Of a stretch of 64,000 bases of DNA, positions 1 through 9,070 are shown in pieces. The notes under the pieces were generated by a model. That model did no database searches. It saw nothing but the letters and a program-made list of their open reading frames with translations, and had not been told where the DNA came from. The position numbers were made by a program, and so were the translations under genes. Position 1 is the first letter of the stretch; each line of letters begins with the position of its first letter. This DNA is from Nostoc sp. 'Lobaria pulmonaria (5183) cyanobiont' (lineage in GTDB: Bacteria; Cyanobacteriota; Cyanobacteriia; Cyanobacteriales; Nostocaceae): positions 1,671,501-1,735,500 of the forward strand of contig NZ_CP026692.1 of NCBI RefSeq assembly GCF_002949795.1, in the 5' to 3' direction.

Positions 1-203
1 GGCAAGAGGGCAAAAATCATAAGACTGAAAGACTAAACTGTTAGCATAATACACCTCGTGTTCAGCCTTGACTGCATAAGGGAAATTGGGGAAGCGGGAG
101 AAAACGTTAAAGGGATTTTTGCCTTTCCTCAATGCCTGATGATCCCAGCTCCCTCAACAGGGAGAACCCCAGCATGGAACTGGCTCCCCCATGCCCATGA
201 AAA
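1..203. other. Intergenic DNA with two hairpins after the ABC lipoprotein gene
   Basis: I see no credible reading frame here. Two hairpins lie just beyond the stop codon of the minus-strand lipoprotein gene: CTCCCT/AGGGAG with a 4-base loop at 149-164, and GCATGG/CCATGC at 172-194. They may form a 3' end structure or weak terminator, but neither is followed by a convincing T tract on the minus strand. I considered an SRP RNA because of the G-rich complement, but its conserved tetraloop and GCAGC region are absent. Confidence 0.35.
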
Positions 204-2000
204 TTAACTAGCTTCTTTATCTACTACTTTGAGTTCATAAATATTCCAATTGTAACTTCCTATTGCTGAGTATTTTACGTTCTCAATGGTATTACGCACG
301 GCTACTAAAGCCAGGGAATTGAATAGGTGAATAAAAGGCAGATACTCTTGTGAGAGTTGTTGCGTTTCTGCATAGATAGCTTTGCGTTTTGTTTCATCGA
401 ACTCTCTAGCCCCTTGGATGTAGAGGTCTTCAATTTTCTGCTCCCAATCAGTAGCTTTCCAACCTAGTGTTGGAGATTGTCCGGCTTGAGCTTTCTGATT
501 AAATACATGAAAGTTACCTTCTACAGACCAGACATTGAAACCATCTTGCGGCTCAATACCACCTGTGATGGCTCCATACCAACATTCCCAATCTAGAGTG
601 TTAGAGATTTTTTCTCCAATAATACTGAAGTCAAGGAATTGTAAATCAACTTTAATGCCTATCTTGCCGAGATCCTGTTGAATTTTCGGTGTAATTGTGG
701 GTCTATTACCAGCAACACCCATCATTGTGAAGCGGACTCGATTGCCATCTGCATCCAACAGCTGACCTTTATCATCGTATTTGAATCCTGCTCCCAGTAA
801 AAGTTGTTTAGCTTTCTCTGGATTGTAATTATATGTTTTTAAACCTTCTTTTGGAGACAAATAATAGGGACTGGGAACAGAAATCGGAGAGTCTTGTGGT
901 TCACCCAATCCCCGCAAAGTGTTGTTGATCATCGTTTGGCGATCAATAGCGTAGGCGACAGCCTGTCTAAAAGCAACGTTGTTAAAAACACGGGACTTAA
1001 TCGGATCTACAACAGGCTTGCCATTACGACTACCTTTGTTGAGATTGAAAGTTATAAAACTTGTCCCAGAGTCAGGCCCAGCATTTTTAATAGTAAAGTT
1101 ACCCCGTTTTTCTTGACGCTTGAGCAATTGAAAACTTCCAGGGCCAATTTCTAGTACATCTAACCCTCCAGAACGAAATTGCAGCAAAGCTGTATCAGGT
1201 GATTCCACAATTTGCCAAATTACACGCTCAATATATGGCAGTTGTTTTCCTTGTGCATCTTTTTGGCGCCAGTAGTAAGGGTTGCGCCGGAATGTTACGC
1301 GTTGATTAGTTGAATAACTCTCGATTGCGTAAGGGCCATTAACAATAATTTTTTTCGGGTCTGTGTCGGTTCCCCAAGTGGACATAAACACAGGCTTACC
1401 GTCAGAGTTTTTAGCTTCCGCTGCTGCACGCAAGGCGTGTTCTGGTAGAATTCCTACCCCTGCTGCAATCGATCGCAAGAAAGGAGCAAACGGTTCTGGC
1501 AGAATAAATTCTACTCGGCGATCATCGACTTTGCGGACTTTGAGAAAAGTTTTACGGCTGCCAATTTTGAGAGCATCTTGGATATAAGTGGGAATGCGCT
1601 TGTTCATGTAGATGTCATTGAAAGAGAAAACGACATCATTAGCTGTTAATGGCTTACCATCCGACCACTTCAATCCTTCTCGCAACGTAAAGACAAACCG
1701 CAGTTTGTCTGGGGAAAGTTCCCAAGATTCAGCCAAAGCTGGCTCAATTTCCTTAGTTATTCCATTTTGAGTGGCTAATGCCTCATAAGTGAAACCAGAA
1801 ATATTGGGAGATTCTTGAATGAGGGCGTAGTTAAAAGTCTTCGGGTCGGCTGTAGTAGAAATCACCAACTGGGGAACTTGTGCAGCCGCAGTTTTAAAGT
1901 TAGATGGATTGCAGGCGGTAAGTGTAAGTGCTGTTGCAAAGGTTAGAATTATTGGTAAACAAAAACGCTTAATTGTGTTAAAAATTGGAGGATATTTCAT
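204..2000 (-). CDS. Peptide-type ABC transporter substrate-binding lipoprotein (family 5)
   Basis: This 598-residue protein looks like a family 5 (SBP_bac_5) extracytoplasmic solute receptor, which captures peptides or similar ligands for an ABC importer. The N-terminus has a basic stretch, a hydrophobic segment and the lipobox L-T-A-C ending at Cys30, so it should be a lipoprotein. The family pattern follows: an N-terminal [10 protein letters not shown]...[12 protein letters not shown] block and a later [14 protein letters not shown] block. Full length matches the family (500-600 residues). The ATG overlaps the ispF stop by four bases (ATGA), suggesting co-transcription with trmD and ispF. 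No permease or ATPase gene is nearby, so the ligand cannot be judged; peptide binding is inferred from the family only. Confidence 0.88.
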   Translation of the reverse strand: MKYPPIFNTIKRFCLPIILTFATALTLTACNPSNFKTAAAQVPQLVISTTADPKTFNYALIQESPNISGFTYEALATQNGITKEIEPALAESWELSPDKLRFVFTLREGLKWSDGKPLTANDVVFSFNDIYMNKRIPTYIQDALKIGSRKTFLKVRKVDDRRVEFILPEPFAPFLRSIAAGVGILPEHALRAAAEAKNSDGKPVFMSTWGTDTDPKKIIVNGPYAIESYSTNQRVTFRRNPYYWRQKDAQGKQLPYIERVIWQIVESPDTALLQFRSGGLDVLEIGPGSFQLLKRQEKRGNFTIKNAGPDSGTSFITFNLNKGSRNGKPVVDPIKSRVFNNVAFRQAVAYAIDRQTMINNTLRGLGEPQDSPISVPSPYYLSPKEGLKTYNYNPEKAKQLLLGAGFKYDDKGQLLDADGNRVRFTMMGVAGNRPTITPKIQQDLGKIGIKVDLQFLDFSIIGEKISNTLDWECWYGAITGGIEPQDGFNVWSVEGNFHVFNQKAQAGQSPTLGWKATDWEQKIEDLYIQGAREFDETKRKAIYAETQQLSQEYLPFIHLFNSLALVAVRNTIENVKYSAIGSYNWNIYELKVVDKEAS

Positions 2001-2488
2001 AATTTTTCTTGTTTCAAAAGCAAGACAACAGCATAAGCACAGATGCCTTCTTCACGTCCAACAGGACCTAATTTTTCGTTAGTGGTAGCTTTGATGCCAA
2101 TTTGATTTGGTTCTAATTCTAAAACAGCTGCTAGTTTGTCGCGCATGTTGTGAATATGCGGTTTTAATTTTGGACGTTCTGCTACTACCACCGAGTCAAT
2201 ATTTCCCACCTGCCAGCCTTGATCCCGAATCAGTTGATGTACTTGAGTTAATAGTACTAAACTATCTGCTCCCGCCCATTTAGGGTCGCTAGGGGGAAAA
2301 TAATGACCAATATCCCCTAAAGATAATGCCCCAAGCATGGCATCCATAATCGCGTGTGTTAACACATCAGCGTCACTGTGCCCTAATAAACCCAGTTCAT
2401 GGGGAATTTGAATTCCACCTAAAATCAAAGCGCGATCGCTCACCAGCTGGTGAATATCGTAGCCATTACCAATACGAATTTTAGTCAT
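1997..2488 (-). CDS. ispF: 2-C-methyl-D-erythritol 2,4-cyclodiphosphate synthase
   Basis: IspF converts CDP-methylerythritol phosphate to the cyclic diphosphate in the non-mevalonate isoprenoid pathway in the cytosol. The 163 residues are full length for the family. The metal ligands are visible as Asp11 and His13 (GYDIH) and His45 (SDADVLTHA), and the C-terminal [17 protein letters not shown] block is typical. The start is fixed by the conserved N-terminus. The ATG lies inside the last unit of a heptad repeat (GTCATTT read on the plus strand), and no Shine-Dalgarno is visible. It lies 24 bases downstream of trmD and overlaps the following lipoprotein gene by four bases. Confidence 0.96.
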   Translation of the reverse strand: MTKIRIGNGYDIHQLVSDRALILGGIQIPHELGLLGHSDADVLTHAIMDAMLGALSLGDIGHYFPPSDPKWAGADSLVLLTQVHQLIRDQGWQVGNIDSVVVAERPKLKPHIHNMRDKLAAVLELEPNQIGIKATTNEKLGPVGREEGICAYAVVLLLKQEKL

Positions 2489-2508
2489 TTGTCATTTGTC
2501 ATTTGTCA
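2484..2508. repeat. Heptad repeat overlapping the ispF start codon
   Basis: GTCATTT is repeated three times plus a partial unit on the plus strand. On the minus strand this reads as repeated AAATGAC, and the last ATG is the ispF initiation codon. This resembles the short tandemly repeated heptanucleotides of heterocystous cyanobacteria. Confidence 0.85.
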
Positions 2509-2512
2509 GGAG

Positions 2513-3247
2513 TTAGAAATTATTATTCTCTCCCTGCGACCCTGCTCCCTTGCTCCCCTGCTCCCCCTGCTTCAATTTCTCCAAGAGATCGGGGCGGCGA
2601 TCGCGGGTTTTTTCAATTTGTTGTTCGTAACGCCACCGGGCGATCGCTGCATGATTCCCACTGAGCAAGACATCAGGCACTTTCAAGCCGCGAAAATTGG
2701 CAGGACGAGTATATTGGGGATAGTCCAATAACCCTTCCTCAAAACTTTCTGCTGTGAGGGATTCAGTTTTGGCTACGGTTCCTGGTATTAGCCGCACTAC
2801 ACCATTAATCAAAGCCATTGCTGGAATTTCCCCACCAGTCAGAATAAAATCGCCCAAGGATACTTCACGAGTTACCAAATGTAGCACTCTCTCATCCACT
2901 CCTTCGTAATGCCCACAAATAACTACTAACTGGTCATAATTTGTCACCAATTCTTTCAAAAGAGGTTGATTAATTGCTTGACCCTGTGGACTCATCAAAA
3001 TTACCTCTCTTCGGGGCAGAATCGGCAGCGACTCTACAGCGGTAAAAATAGGTTCTGGCTTCATTAGCATCCCAACACCGCCGCCGTAAGGTTCATCATC
3101 TACTTTTCGGTGCTTGTCAGTGGTAAAGTCCCGTGGATTAATCAGATGCACTTCGGCAATCTGTTTGGCTAAGGCTTTACCTAGCAGCCCAGAATTGAGA
3201 ACAGAGTTAAAACAGTCAGGAAAAAGCGTAACTATATCAAAGCGCAC
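2513..3247 (-). CDS. trmD: tRNA (guanine-37-N1)-methyltransferase
   Basis: TrmD methylates G37 of tRNAs that read CNN codons, using S-adenosylmethionine bound in a trefoil knot. The sequence shows the family hallmarks: the N-terminal RFDIVTLFPDCF, the DDEPYGGGVGMLMKPEP block, ICGHYEGVDERV, and SLGDFILTGGE followed by the knot residues. The C-terminus RRPDLLEKL is typical, but the last 18 or so residues (QGEQGSKGAGSQGENNNF) are unusual. They are encoded by an AGCAGGGG-type repeat otherwise found in intergenic DNA of this window, so the normal stop appears to have been replaced. It is the first gene of a minus-strand group with ispF 24 bases downstream. Confidence 0.96.
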   Translation of the reverse strand: MRFDIVTLFPDCFNSVLNSGLLGKALAKQIAEVHLINPRDFTTDKHRKVDDEPYGGGVGMLMKPEPIFTAVESLPILPRREVILMSPQGQAINQPLLKELVTNYDQLVVICGHYEGVDERVLHLVTREVSLGDFILTGGEIPAMALINGVVRLIPGTVAKTESLTAESFEEGLLDYPQYTRPANFRGLKVPDVLLSGNHAAIARWRYEQQIEKTRDRRPDLLEKLKQGEQGSKGAGSQGENNNF

Positions 3248-3487
3248 AGTTATTCGTATTCGAGGATACTAATCTTAAATTTGAATGTCTAGCAAACACC
3301 AGCAAGCCAAGGTCGGGTTAAACTCCAGTTAAACTTTTATCAATAGTATCTAAAACTACCAGACCTCCTGGATTTTAGATAGGATCAAAAGTTTTTCTAA
3401 TTACTTAATTTATGTTTAAATGTTGTCACAACTACATTTAAATTAATAATCATATCAAGTTAACAACTTCCAGGATGCATCGAGCCA
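3248..3487. other. AT-rich divergent promoter region between trmD and cphB
   Basis: This stretch of about 240 bases separates the minus-strand trmD start from the possible RNA element before cphB. It is AT-rich and should hold the trmD promoter and perhaps a promoter for cphB. I found no perfect NtcA-type GTA-N8-TAC site here by eye and no other named element. Confidence 0.4.
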
Positions 3488-3640
3488 GCCTCAGAAAAAA
3501 GCGTAGTCTTAACTGCTCGTCCCCAACTCTAAAAGGGGAATCTAGCTACCTAAAGACTATTTTGCCCTGCTGCAAGTGGACAGGTGAAAAACAAGGCGCT
3601 GGCGAGAGAGGAATGGGAACAAACACGTTTAGACTGAGGC
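3488..3640 (+). ncRNA. Possible structured RNA or leader upstream of cphB
   Basis: About 150 bases are closed by GCCTCAG (3488-3494) and CTGAGGC (3634-3640). Inside are TAGTCTT (3504-3510) with AAGACTA (3553-3559), enclosing CCCC (3521-3524) with GGGG (3535-3538), and a further CCTG (3566-3569) with CAGG (3581-3584). The pairings nest without conflict, giving a multibranched fold. There is no reading frame. It is followed by about 150 bases before the cphB ATG. It does not match the riboswitch, 6S, tmRNA or RNase P signatures I know. Whether it is transcribed, and whether it is a leader or a separate RNA, is inference. Confidence 0.35.
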
Positions 3641-3788
3641 AACGCGAGCGTTAAGCAAGAATTTGGAGAGTTGCTTTCCCTAGTTCCAAACTTCCAAAAA
3701 GTGTCCTCTTAAAAGTTGCAAAGCGCAAAAATTATCAGGCAACTGAACCTTGTTAAATTCACCTGAAGTTGTTGACAGGAGAACCAAA

Positions 3789-4652
3789 ATGCCGCAATTA
3801 CAAGCTAAATCGCTAGAAATGAGGACACCCCAAGCAACTAAAACCGCCGTTCTGGTTATCGGAGGTGCAGAAGATAAAGTTCATGGGCGCGAAATCCTAC
3901 GAACTTTTTTTGGACGTGCCGGTGCTAGTAAGGCTTATATTACAATTATTCCATCTGCCTCTCGCGAACCTGCCATCATCGGTGGTCGGTATATTCGCAT
4001 TTTTGAAGAAATGGGTGCCCAGAAGGTAGAGATTTTAGACATCCGCGAACGAGAACAGTGTGAAGCCTCCCAGATCAAAGCATCCTTAGAAGCCTGTAGT
4101 GGGGTATTTTTGACAGGAGGAGACCAACTGCGTCTTTGTGGGGTATTGGCAGATACGCCAGCAATGGAAATTATTCGCCAGCGGGTGAGGGCGGGGCAAC
4201 TTACGTTAGCAGGCACTAGTGCAGGAGCGGCGGTGATGGGGCATCACATGATTGCTGGCGGCGGTAGTGGAGAGGCGCCCAATCGTTCCCTAGTCGATAT
4301 GGCAACGGGTTTGGGATTTATTCCGGAAGTAATCGTTGACCAACACTTTCACAACCGTAATCGCATGGGGCGACTGATTAGTGCGATCGCAGCTCATCCC
4401 GATCGCTTAGGTATTGGCATTGACGAAGATACTTGTGCAGTGTTTGAACGTGATGGTTGGCTACAAGTTATGGGTAAAGGTAGTGTCACCATTGTTGATC
4501 CCACCGAGCTGACCCATACCAACGAACCCCATGTCGGTGCTAATGAACCGTTAACCGTGCATAATTTACGTCTCCATATCCTCAGCTACGGCGATCGCTT
4601 CCACTTGTACCAGCGGACTGTATTACCTGCTGTACACCGAATCTCCAGCTGA
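3789..4652 (+). CDS. cphB: Cyanophycinase
   Basis: CphB is a cytosolic exopeptidase of family S51 that releases beta-Asp-Arg dipeptides from cyanophycin, the nitrogen reserve polymer. From the ATG at 3789 the protein has 287 residues, the usual length. An in-frame TTG at 3750 would add 13 residues, but the AGGAGA ribosome site at about 3778-3783 fits the ATG. The nucleophile elbow G-T-S-A-G (Ser144) is present, as are FLTGGDQLRL and the DQHFHNRNRMGR block. Cyanophycin synthetase follows 174 bases downstream on the same strand, the common cphB-cphA arrangement, allowing joint control by nitrogen status. Confidence 0.96.
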   Translation: MPQLQAKSLEMRTPQATKTAVLVIGGAEDKVHGREILRTFFGRAGASKAYITIIPSASREPAIIGGRYIRIFEEMGAQKVEILDIREREQCEASQIKASLEACSGVFLTGGDQLRLCGVLADTPAMEIIRQRVRAGQLTLAGTSAGAAVMGHHMIAGGGSGEAPNRSLVDMATGLGFIPEVIVDQHFHNRNRMGRLISAIAAHPDRLGIGIDEDTCAVFERDGWLQVMGKGSVTIVDPTELTHTNEPHVGANEPLTVHNLRLHILSYGDRFHLYQRTVLPAVHRISS

Positions 4653-4743
4653 CGGGATAGAGTATCTGAGGTTACACTGAGTTGACCGCACGTTTATTAT
4701 TTCTTACCGTAGAAAAATGATAAGAATACCATGTAAAAAGAAA

Positions 4744-4766
4744 AAACTGTTTTTAACGAACAGTTT
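4744..4766 (+). terminator. Hairpin between cphB and cphA
   Basis: AAACTGTT (4744-4751) and AACAGTTT (4759-4766) form an 8-base-pair stem with a 7-base loop. No T tract follows, so it is more likely an attenuating or mRNA-stabilising hairpin than a strong terminator. It could let cphB and cphA be expressed at different levels from a shared transcript. Confidence 0.4.
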
Positions 4767-4826
4767 AGCGGTCAATTCCAGTAAGAAACTAGAATTTTGG
4801 TTCCGAATCTCCATCTACCTATTCCC

Positions 4827-7532
4827 ATGAGAATTCTCAAGATCCAGACATTACGCGGCCCAAACTATTGGAGCATTCGACGCCACAAACTGATCGTCAT
4901 GCGCCTCGATTTAGAAAACCTTGGCGAGACGCCCTCGAATGAAATCCCTGGCTTTTATGAAGGATTAGTTGAGGCGCTGCCAAGTCTGGAGGGCCACTAT
5001 TGTTCGCCTGGCTGTCGTGGTGGTTTTCTGATGCGAGTCAAAGAAGGCACTATGATCGGCCACATAGTGGAACACGTAGCTTTAGAACTCCAAGAATTAG
5101 CTGGGATGCATGTCGGCTTTGGTCGCACCCGCGAAACTGCCACACCCGGAATTTACCAAGTAGTGATCGAGTACCTGAATGAGGAAGCGGGACGCTACGC
5201 TGGACGAGCCGCAGTACGGCTGTGCCAGAGTATCGTTGATCGAGGCCGTTATCCTAAGGCAGAACTAGAGCAAGATATCCAAGACCTGAAAGACTTTTCC
5301 CGTGATGCTTCCTTAGGCCCTTCCACAGAAGCGATCGTCAAAGAAGCAGAAAAAAGAGGTATTCCCTGGATGTCTCTGGAAGCCCGCTTTTTAATTCAGC
5401 TAGGCTATGGCGTGAATCAGAAGCGAATGCAGGCGACAATGACGGACAACACTAGCATTCTGGGCGTAGAACTAGCTTGCGATAAAGAAGCCACTAAACG
5501 CATCCTCGCTGCTGCTGGTGCGCCAGTACCCAGAGGTACAGTAATCAACTTCTTAGACGATTTGGAACAAGCCATTGAATTCGTTGGCGGTTATCCTATC
5601 GTCACCAAGCCAGTGGATGGCAATCATGGACGCGGGATCACCATTGATATTAGAACTTGGGAAGAAGCTGAAGCCGGATACGAAGCTGCCAGACAAGTTT
5701 CCCGGTCAATTATTGTCGAACGGTATTATGTTGGACGCGACCACAGGGTACTGGTGGTAAATGGCAAAGTAGTAGCAGTAGCTGAACGTGTCCCGGCTCA
5801 TGTCATCGGCAACGGCAGATCCACCATCTCCGAACTAATTGAAGAAACCAACCTTGACCCAAATCGCGGTGAAGGACATGATAACGTCCTGACCAAGATT
5901 GAACTAGACCGCACCAGCTACCAACTCCTAGAAAGGCAAGGCTACACGCTCAACAGTGTGCCACCAAAAGGAACCCTTTGTTATCTCAGAGCAACAGCCA
6001 ACTTGAGTACAGGTGGTAGTGCCGTAGACCGTACCGATGAAATTCACCCAGAAAATCTTTGGTTGGCACAACGAGTAGTCAAGATTATCGGTTTGGATAT
6101 CGCCGGACTCGATATCGTCACCTCGGATATTAGCCGTCCTCTGCGGGAAGTGGATGGCGTGATTGTCGAAGTTAACGCCGCTCCCGGTTTTCGGATGCAC
6201 GTTGCCCCAAGCGTAGGTATTCCCCGTAACGTCGCTGGCGCAGTGATGGATATGCTGTTTACTAACGAGCAATCTAGCCAAATTCCCATCCTCAGCATCA
6301 CGGGTACTAATGGCAAAACCACCACTACTCGACTACTAGCACATATTTATAAACAAACTGGCAAAGTAGTAGGTTATACTACTACGGATGGGACATATAT
6401 CGGTGATTACTTAGTAGAAGCTGGCGATAATACAGGTCCCCAAAGTGCCCACGTCATCCTCCAAGATCCGACAGTAGAAGTAGCAGTACTGGAAACGGCT
6501 CGCGGTGGCATTCTCCGCTCTGGATTGGGCTTTGAAGCCGCAAATGTAGGGTTAGTATTGAATGTAGCCGCCGACCACTTAGGAATAGGCGATATAGATA
6601 CCATTGAGCAGTTAGCTAACCTCAAAAGTGTAGTAGCGGAAGCTGTATTCCCTGATGGCTATGTGGTACTCAATGCCGACGATCGCCGTGTCGCCGCTAT
6701 GTCAGAAAAAACTAAGGCTAATATTGCTTACTTCACCATGATCCCCGATTCGGAATTAGTGCGGAAGCACATCCAAAAGGGCGGAGTAGCGGCAGTATAT
6801 GAAAATGGCTATTTGTCAATTGTTAAAGGTGATTGGACACATCGCATAGAAAGAGCCGAAAATATACCTTTAACAATGGGCGGACGTGCGCCGTTTATGA
6901 TTGCCAACGCTTTAGCAGCAAGTTTGGCAGCGTTTGTGCAAAACGTCACAATTGAGCAGATTCGTGCTGGTTTGAAGACCTTCCGGGCTTCAGTTAGCCA
7001 AACACCGGGACGAATGAATCTATTTAATTTAGGCAACTACCACGCTTTGGTGGACTATGCCCACAACGCAGCCAGTTACGAAGCTGTAGGTTCTTTTGTG
7101 CGGAACTGGACTACGGGACAACGGATTGGCGTAATTGGTGGCCCAGGCGATCGCCGCGACGAAGATTTTGTTACTTTGGGTAAATTAGCAGCACAAATTT
7201 TTGATTACATCATCATCAAAGAAGACGATGATACACGGGGACGCTCACGTGGTTCAGCTGCCCGGTTGATTATTCAAGGTATCACGGAAGTTAAGCCTGA
7301 TAGCCGCTATGAATCAATTCTGGATGAAACCCAAGCGATCAATAAAGGCTTAGATATGGCTCCTGATAACAGCCTAGTGGTAATTTTGCCAGAAAGCGTT
7401 ACTCGCGCAATTAAGTTAATTAAGCTGCGTGGTCTAGCAAAGGAAGAGACACACCAACAAAATCCCGGCACAACTGTCATCGATTCCCAAAATGGAATCA
7501 TACCTTCTTCTGTTGTTAATACCTTGCTGTAG
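4827..7532 (+). CDS. cphA: Cyanophycin synthetase
   Basis: CphA elongates cyanophycin by ATP-dependent addition of aspartate and then arginine to a primer. From the ATG at 4827 the protein has 901 residues, matching known CphA1 proteins; an in-frame TTG at 4797 would add ten. An N-terminal domain (about 1-160) is followed by an ATP-grasp region (about 220-480, with KPVDGNHGRGIT) and a Mur-ligase-like half. The latter has the P-loop GTNGKTTTT (from residue 493) and the ETARGGILRSGLGF block. An oddity is the Mur-type H-N-P motif, which reads H746-N747-A748 here. It pairs with cphB just upstream. Confidence 0.97.
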   Translation: MRILKIQTLRGPNYWSIRRHKLIVMRLDLENLGETPSNEIPGFYEGLVEALPSLEGHYCSPGCRGGFLMRVKEGTMIGHIVEHVALELQELAGMHVGFGRTRETATPGIYQVVIEYLNEEAGRYAGRAAVRLCQSIVDRGRYPKAELEQDIQDLKDFSRDASLGPSTEAIVKEAEKRGIPWMSLEARFLIQLGYGVNQKRMQATMTDNTSILGVELACDKEATKRILAAAGAPVPRGTVINFLDDLEQAIEFVGGYPIVTKPVDGNHGRGITIDIRTWEEAEAGYEAARQVSRSIIVERYYVGRDHRVLVVNGKVVAVAERVPAHVIGNGRSTISELIEETNLDPNRGEGHDNVLTKIELDRTSYQLLERQGYTLNSVPPKGTLCYLRATANLSTGGSAVDRTDEIHPENLWLAQRVVKIIGLDIAGLDIVTSDISRPLREVDGVIVEVNAAPGFRMHVAPSVGIPRNVAGAVMDMLFTNEQSSQIPILSITGTNGKTTTTRLLAHIYKQTGKVVGYTTTDGTYIGDYLVEAGDNTGPQSAHVILQDPTVEVAVLETARGGILRSGLGFEAANVGLVLNVAADHLGIGDIDTIEQLANLKSVVAEAVFPDGYVVLNADDRRVAAMSEKTKANIAYFTMIPDSELVRKHIQKGGVAAVYENGYLSIVKGDWTHRIERAENIPLTMGGRAPFMIANALAASLAAFVQNVTIEQIRAGLKTFRASVSQTPGRMNLFNLGNYHALVDYAHNAASYEAVGSFVRNWTTGQRIGVIGGPGDRRDEDFVTLGKLAAQIFDYIIIKEDDDTRGRSRGSAARLIIQGITEVKPDSRYESILDETQAINKGLDMAPDNSLVVILPESVTRAIKLIKLRGLAKEETHQQNPGTTVIDSQNGIIPSSVVNTLL

Positions 7533-7539
7533 TCAGGAA

Positions 7540-7571
7540 TCAGGAGGAAGCACCGCGTTGGCTTCTCCTGA
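7540..7571. terminator. Probable bidirectional terminator between cphA and tatA
   Basis: TCAGGAGGAAGC (7540-7551) pairs with GCTTCTCCTGA (7561-7571) with one bulged base, between two convergent genes. The T tract is weak on both sides. Confidence 0.4.
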
Positions 7572-7580
7572 CTCCTTTAA

Positions 7581-7754
7581 TTACTGTTTTTCTTCTTCCT
7601 GATTGGTTTCCTCGCTGGGAGTTTTCATTTCCTCCTTAAAACCTCGTAGGGTTTTGCCCAGTGCAGTCCCCAGTTCGGGAATTTTTTTTGGGCCGAAAAT
7701 TAGAATAGCGACTATGCTAATTACAGCTATTTCTGGCCATCCCAGTCCAAACAT
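7581..7754 (-). CDS. tatA: Twin-arginine translocase subunit TatA/E
   Basis: This is the small pore-forming subunit of the Tat system, which exports folded proteins across the plasma or thylakoid membrane. From the ATG at 7754 it has 57 residues: a short N-terminus (MFGLGWPEIA), one membrane helix (about 7-21), the FGPKKIPELG hinge with its Gly-Pro, an amphipathic helix and an acidic tail. A longer frame could start at 7823, but the family N-terminus and a GAGGAAA ribosome site fix the shorter start. It is convergent with cphA; no tatB or tatC lies nearby, as is common in cyanobacteria. Confidence 0.93.
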   Translation of the reverse strand: MFGLGWPEIAVISIVAILIFGPKKIPELGTALGKTLRGFKEEMKTPSEETNQEEEKQ

Positions 7755-7961
7755 ATAAATTTCCTCTAAGGCATCTGTAATTAAATATAGACATTGATGG
7801 CTCAAATCCGATGAGTTCGCCACTGATAAGCACTCTACATCTTGTAAAACAGCGTATAAATAGAACTAAAATTCTCAAGTATTGTTCATAAGTAAACCTT
7901 TTTAATTGATTAGACTCCATTCTGCAATTTCCTTAAAACATCTGATGTTGGAGCGCCTTCT

Positions 7962-9044
7962 TTAAAACAGTCCTAACTGTACTGACTGGTTATTATCAGC
8001 ATTTTCTATTGCTATTGATGCTAAATCTGCTGGAGGTTCAACAACCAAAGGAGCATTTTCTTCAAATCTCAGTTTTGAGCTTTTGATGTAGTTTTCATCA
8101 ATCTCAAAAGCCAACCAGCGTCTTTGTAAAGTTTCTGCAACTCGACCTGTCATATTAGAACCAGCAAAAGGTTCTAAAACAATATCACCTGGTTCTGTGC
8201 ATAGGTTAATGACAAACTCTGGTAAAGCTTGAGGGAATCTTGCTGGATGTGGCTTAAAACCTTCTTGTTTGCAACGCCTTTGGTAATAATCGTTGGAAGC
8301 AGTATTCGAGGCAGAAATTACATTTACGGGCTGGACTAAATCTTCAAATAAAGTTTCTTGTATAAGAATCTGTTGCCCTATTTCTTCTTTTTCTGTACTA
8401 CAACGTCCATCAATAATATTCGGGGGGATAGCTCCTCCCCTGTCCTTCCCAAATTTATTGGAAATATCATGGCCTGATGGTCTAATTTTGGGTTTATACC
8501 CATTCTTTAGAAGGTTTTTCATCGCATCACTATAAGGCTTTAAAACCCTTCTATTATTAGCTTTAGGATGCGGTTCTTTTGACAGCCACCAAATTGTATT
8601 TACTGAATCTTTAACTCTTTCCCTGCGAACTGTTACCCATTCGGCAGGGGTGGGTAGTTTTGCTGGGTTATACCAATACAATTCTTGTGCCAGATAAAAT
8701 CCAAGTCCGCCTTTTTCTTTTGCTTTGCACAAAGCAACAACTAGTTCAAAATTATAAAGAGAACGAACTGGCATTCCCTTAATCCAACTGCCACCTATAT
8801 CAATAACTAGTGATCCTGTAGGTTTAAGAATACGGTAAAACTGGGCTGCATAATCTTTAAACCATTCAACATATTCATCGGCATCAACGTTTCCGTATTC
8901 TTTTTTACGAACCAATGCAAATGGTGGAGAGGTACAAATTAAATCGATACTTTCGTCGAGAATACCTGCCATTAATTCTAGGCTGTTTCCTAAATAAGCA
9001 GCACCAAATTTTGTTTCGTAGTAAGGGTTACAATTAAGTCTCAT
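7962..9044 (-). CDS. Orphan site-specific DNA methyltransferase (N4-cytosine type)
   Basis: This 360-residue protein has the catalytic motif T-S-P-P-F at 38-42 before the SAM-binding motif PFAGSNMTG (about 292-300), the beta-class order. TSPP(F/Y) favours N4-cytosine methylation, although adenine cannot be excluded. The long middle (about 120-270) would hold the target recognition region. No restriction endonuclease is adjacent, so it is a solitary enzyme. Cyanobacteria related to Synechocystis carry a solitary N4-cytosine methyltransferase acting on GGCC; this gene could be its relative, but I cannot prove orthology. A LexA-type box lies 12 bases upstream of the start codon, suggesting SOS-type control. 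Confidence 0.87.
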   Translation of the reverse strand: MRLNCNPYYETKFGAAYLGNSLELMAGILDESIDLICTSPPFALVRKKEYGNVDADEYVEWFKDYAAQFYRILKPTGSLVIDIGGSWIKGMPVRSLYNFELVVALCKAKEKGGLGFYLAQELYWYNPAKLPTPAEWVTVRRERVKDSVNTIWWLSKEPHPKANNRRVLKPYSDAMKNLLKNGYKPKIRPSGHDISNKFGKDRGGAIPPNIIDGRCSTEKEEIGQQILIQETLFEDLVQPVNVISASNTASNDYYQRRCKQEGFKPHPARFPQALPEFVINLCTEPGDIVLEPFAGSNMTGRVAETLQRRWLAFEIDENYIKSSKLRFEENAPLVVEPPADLASIAIENADNNQSVQLGLF

Positions 9045-9056
9045 CTAAACTTTGTT

Positions 9057-9070
9057 AGTACACTTGTACG
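9057..9070. promoter_or_regulatory. LexA-type box in front of the DNA methyltransferase gene
   Basis: The 14 bases AGTACACTTGTACG fit the cyanobacterial LexA consensus RGTACNNNDGTWCB at every position and contain the core GTAC-N4-GTAC. The site ends 12 bases before the methyltransferase ATG on the minus strand. No other gene starts within this intergenic region, so the methyltransferase is the only plausible target. A bound repressor here would block initiation or the first transcribed bases. Confidence 0.6.

Noticed and set aside
1..203. Possible SRP (4.5S) RNA on the minus strand
   Set aside because: The G-rich start recalls it, but the conserved GGAAG tetraloop and GCAGC segments are missing.
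3488..3640. Known riboswitch or housekeeping RNA (cobalamin, TPP, SAM, 6S, tmRNA, RNase P)
   Set aside because: The AAAAGGGGAAT stretch recalls cobalamin elements, but the required later conserved boxes are absent; the other classes do not match either.
3750..3788. Longer start of cyanophycinase at TTG 3750
   Set aside because: The AGGAGA ribosome site and the usual protein length favour ATG 3789.
3248..4826. NtcA box at the cyanophycin genes
   Set aside because: Expected for nitrogen control, but I found no perfect GTA-N8-TAC site by eye in the two upstream gaps.
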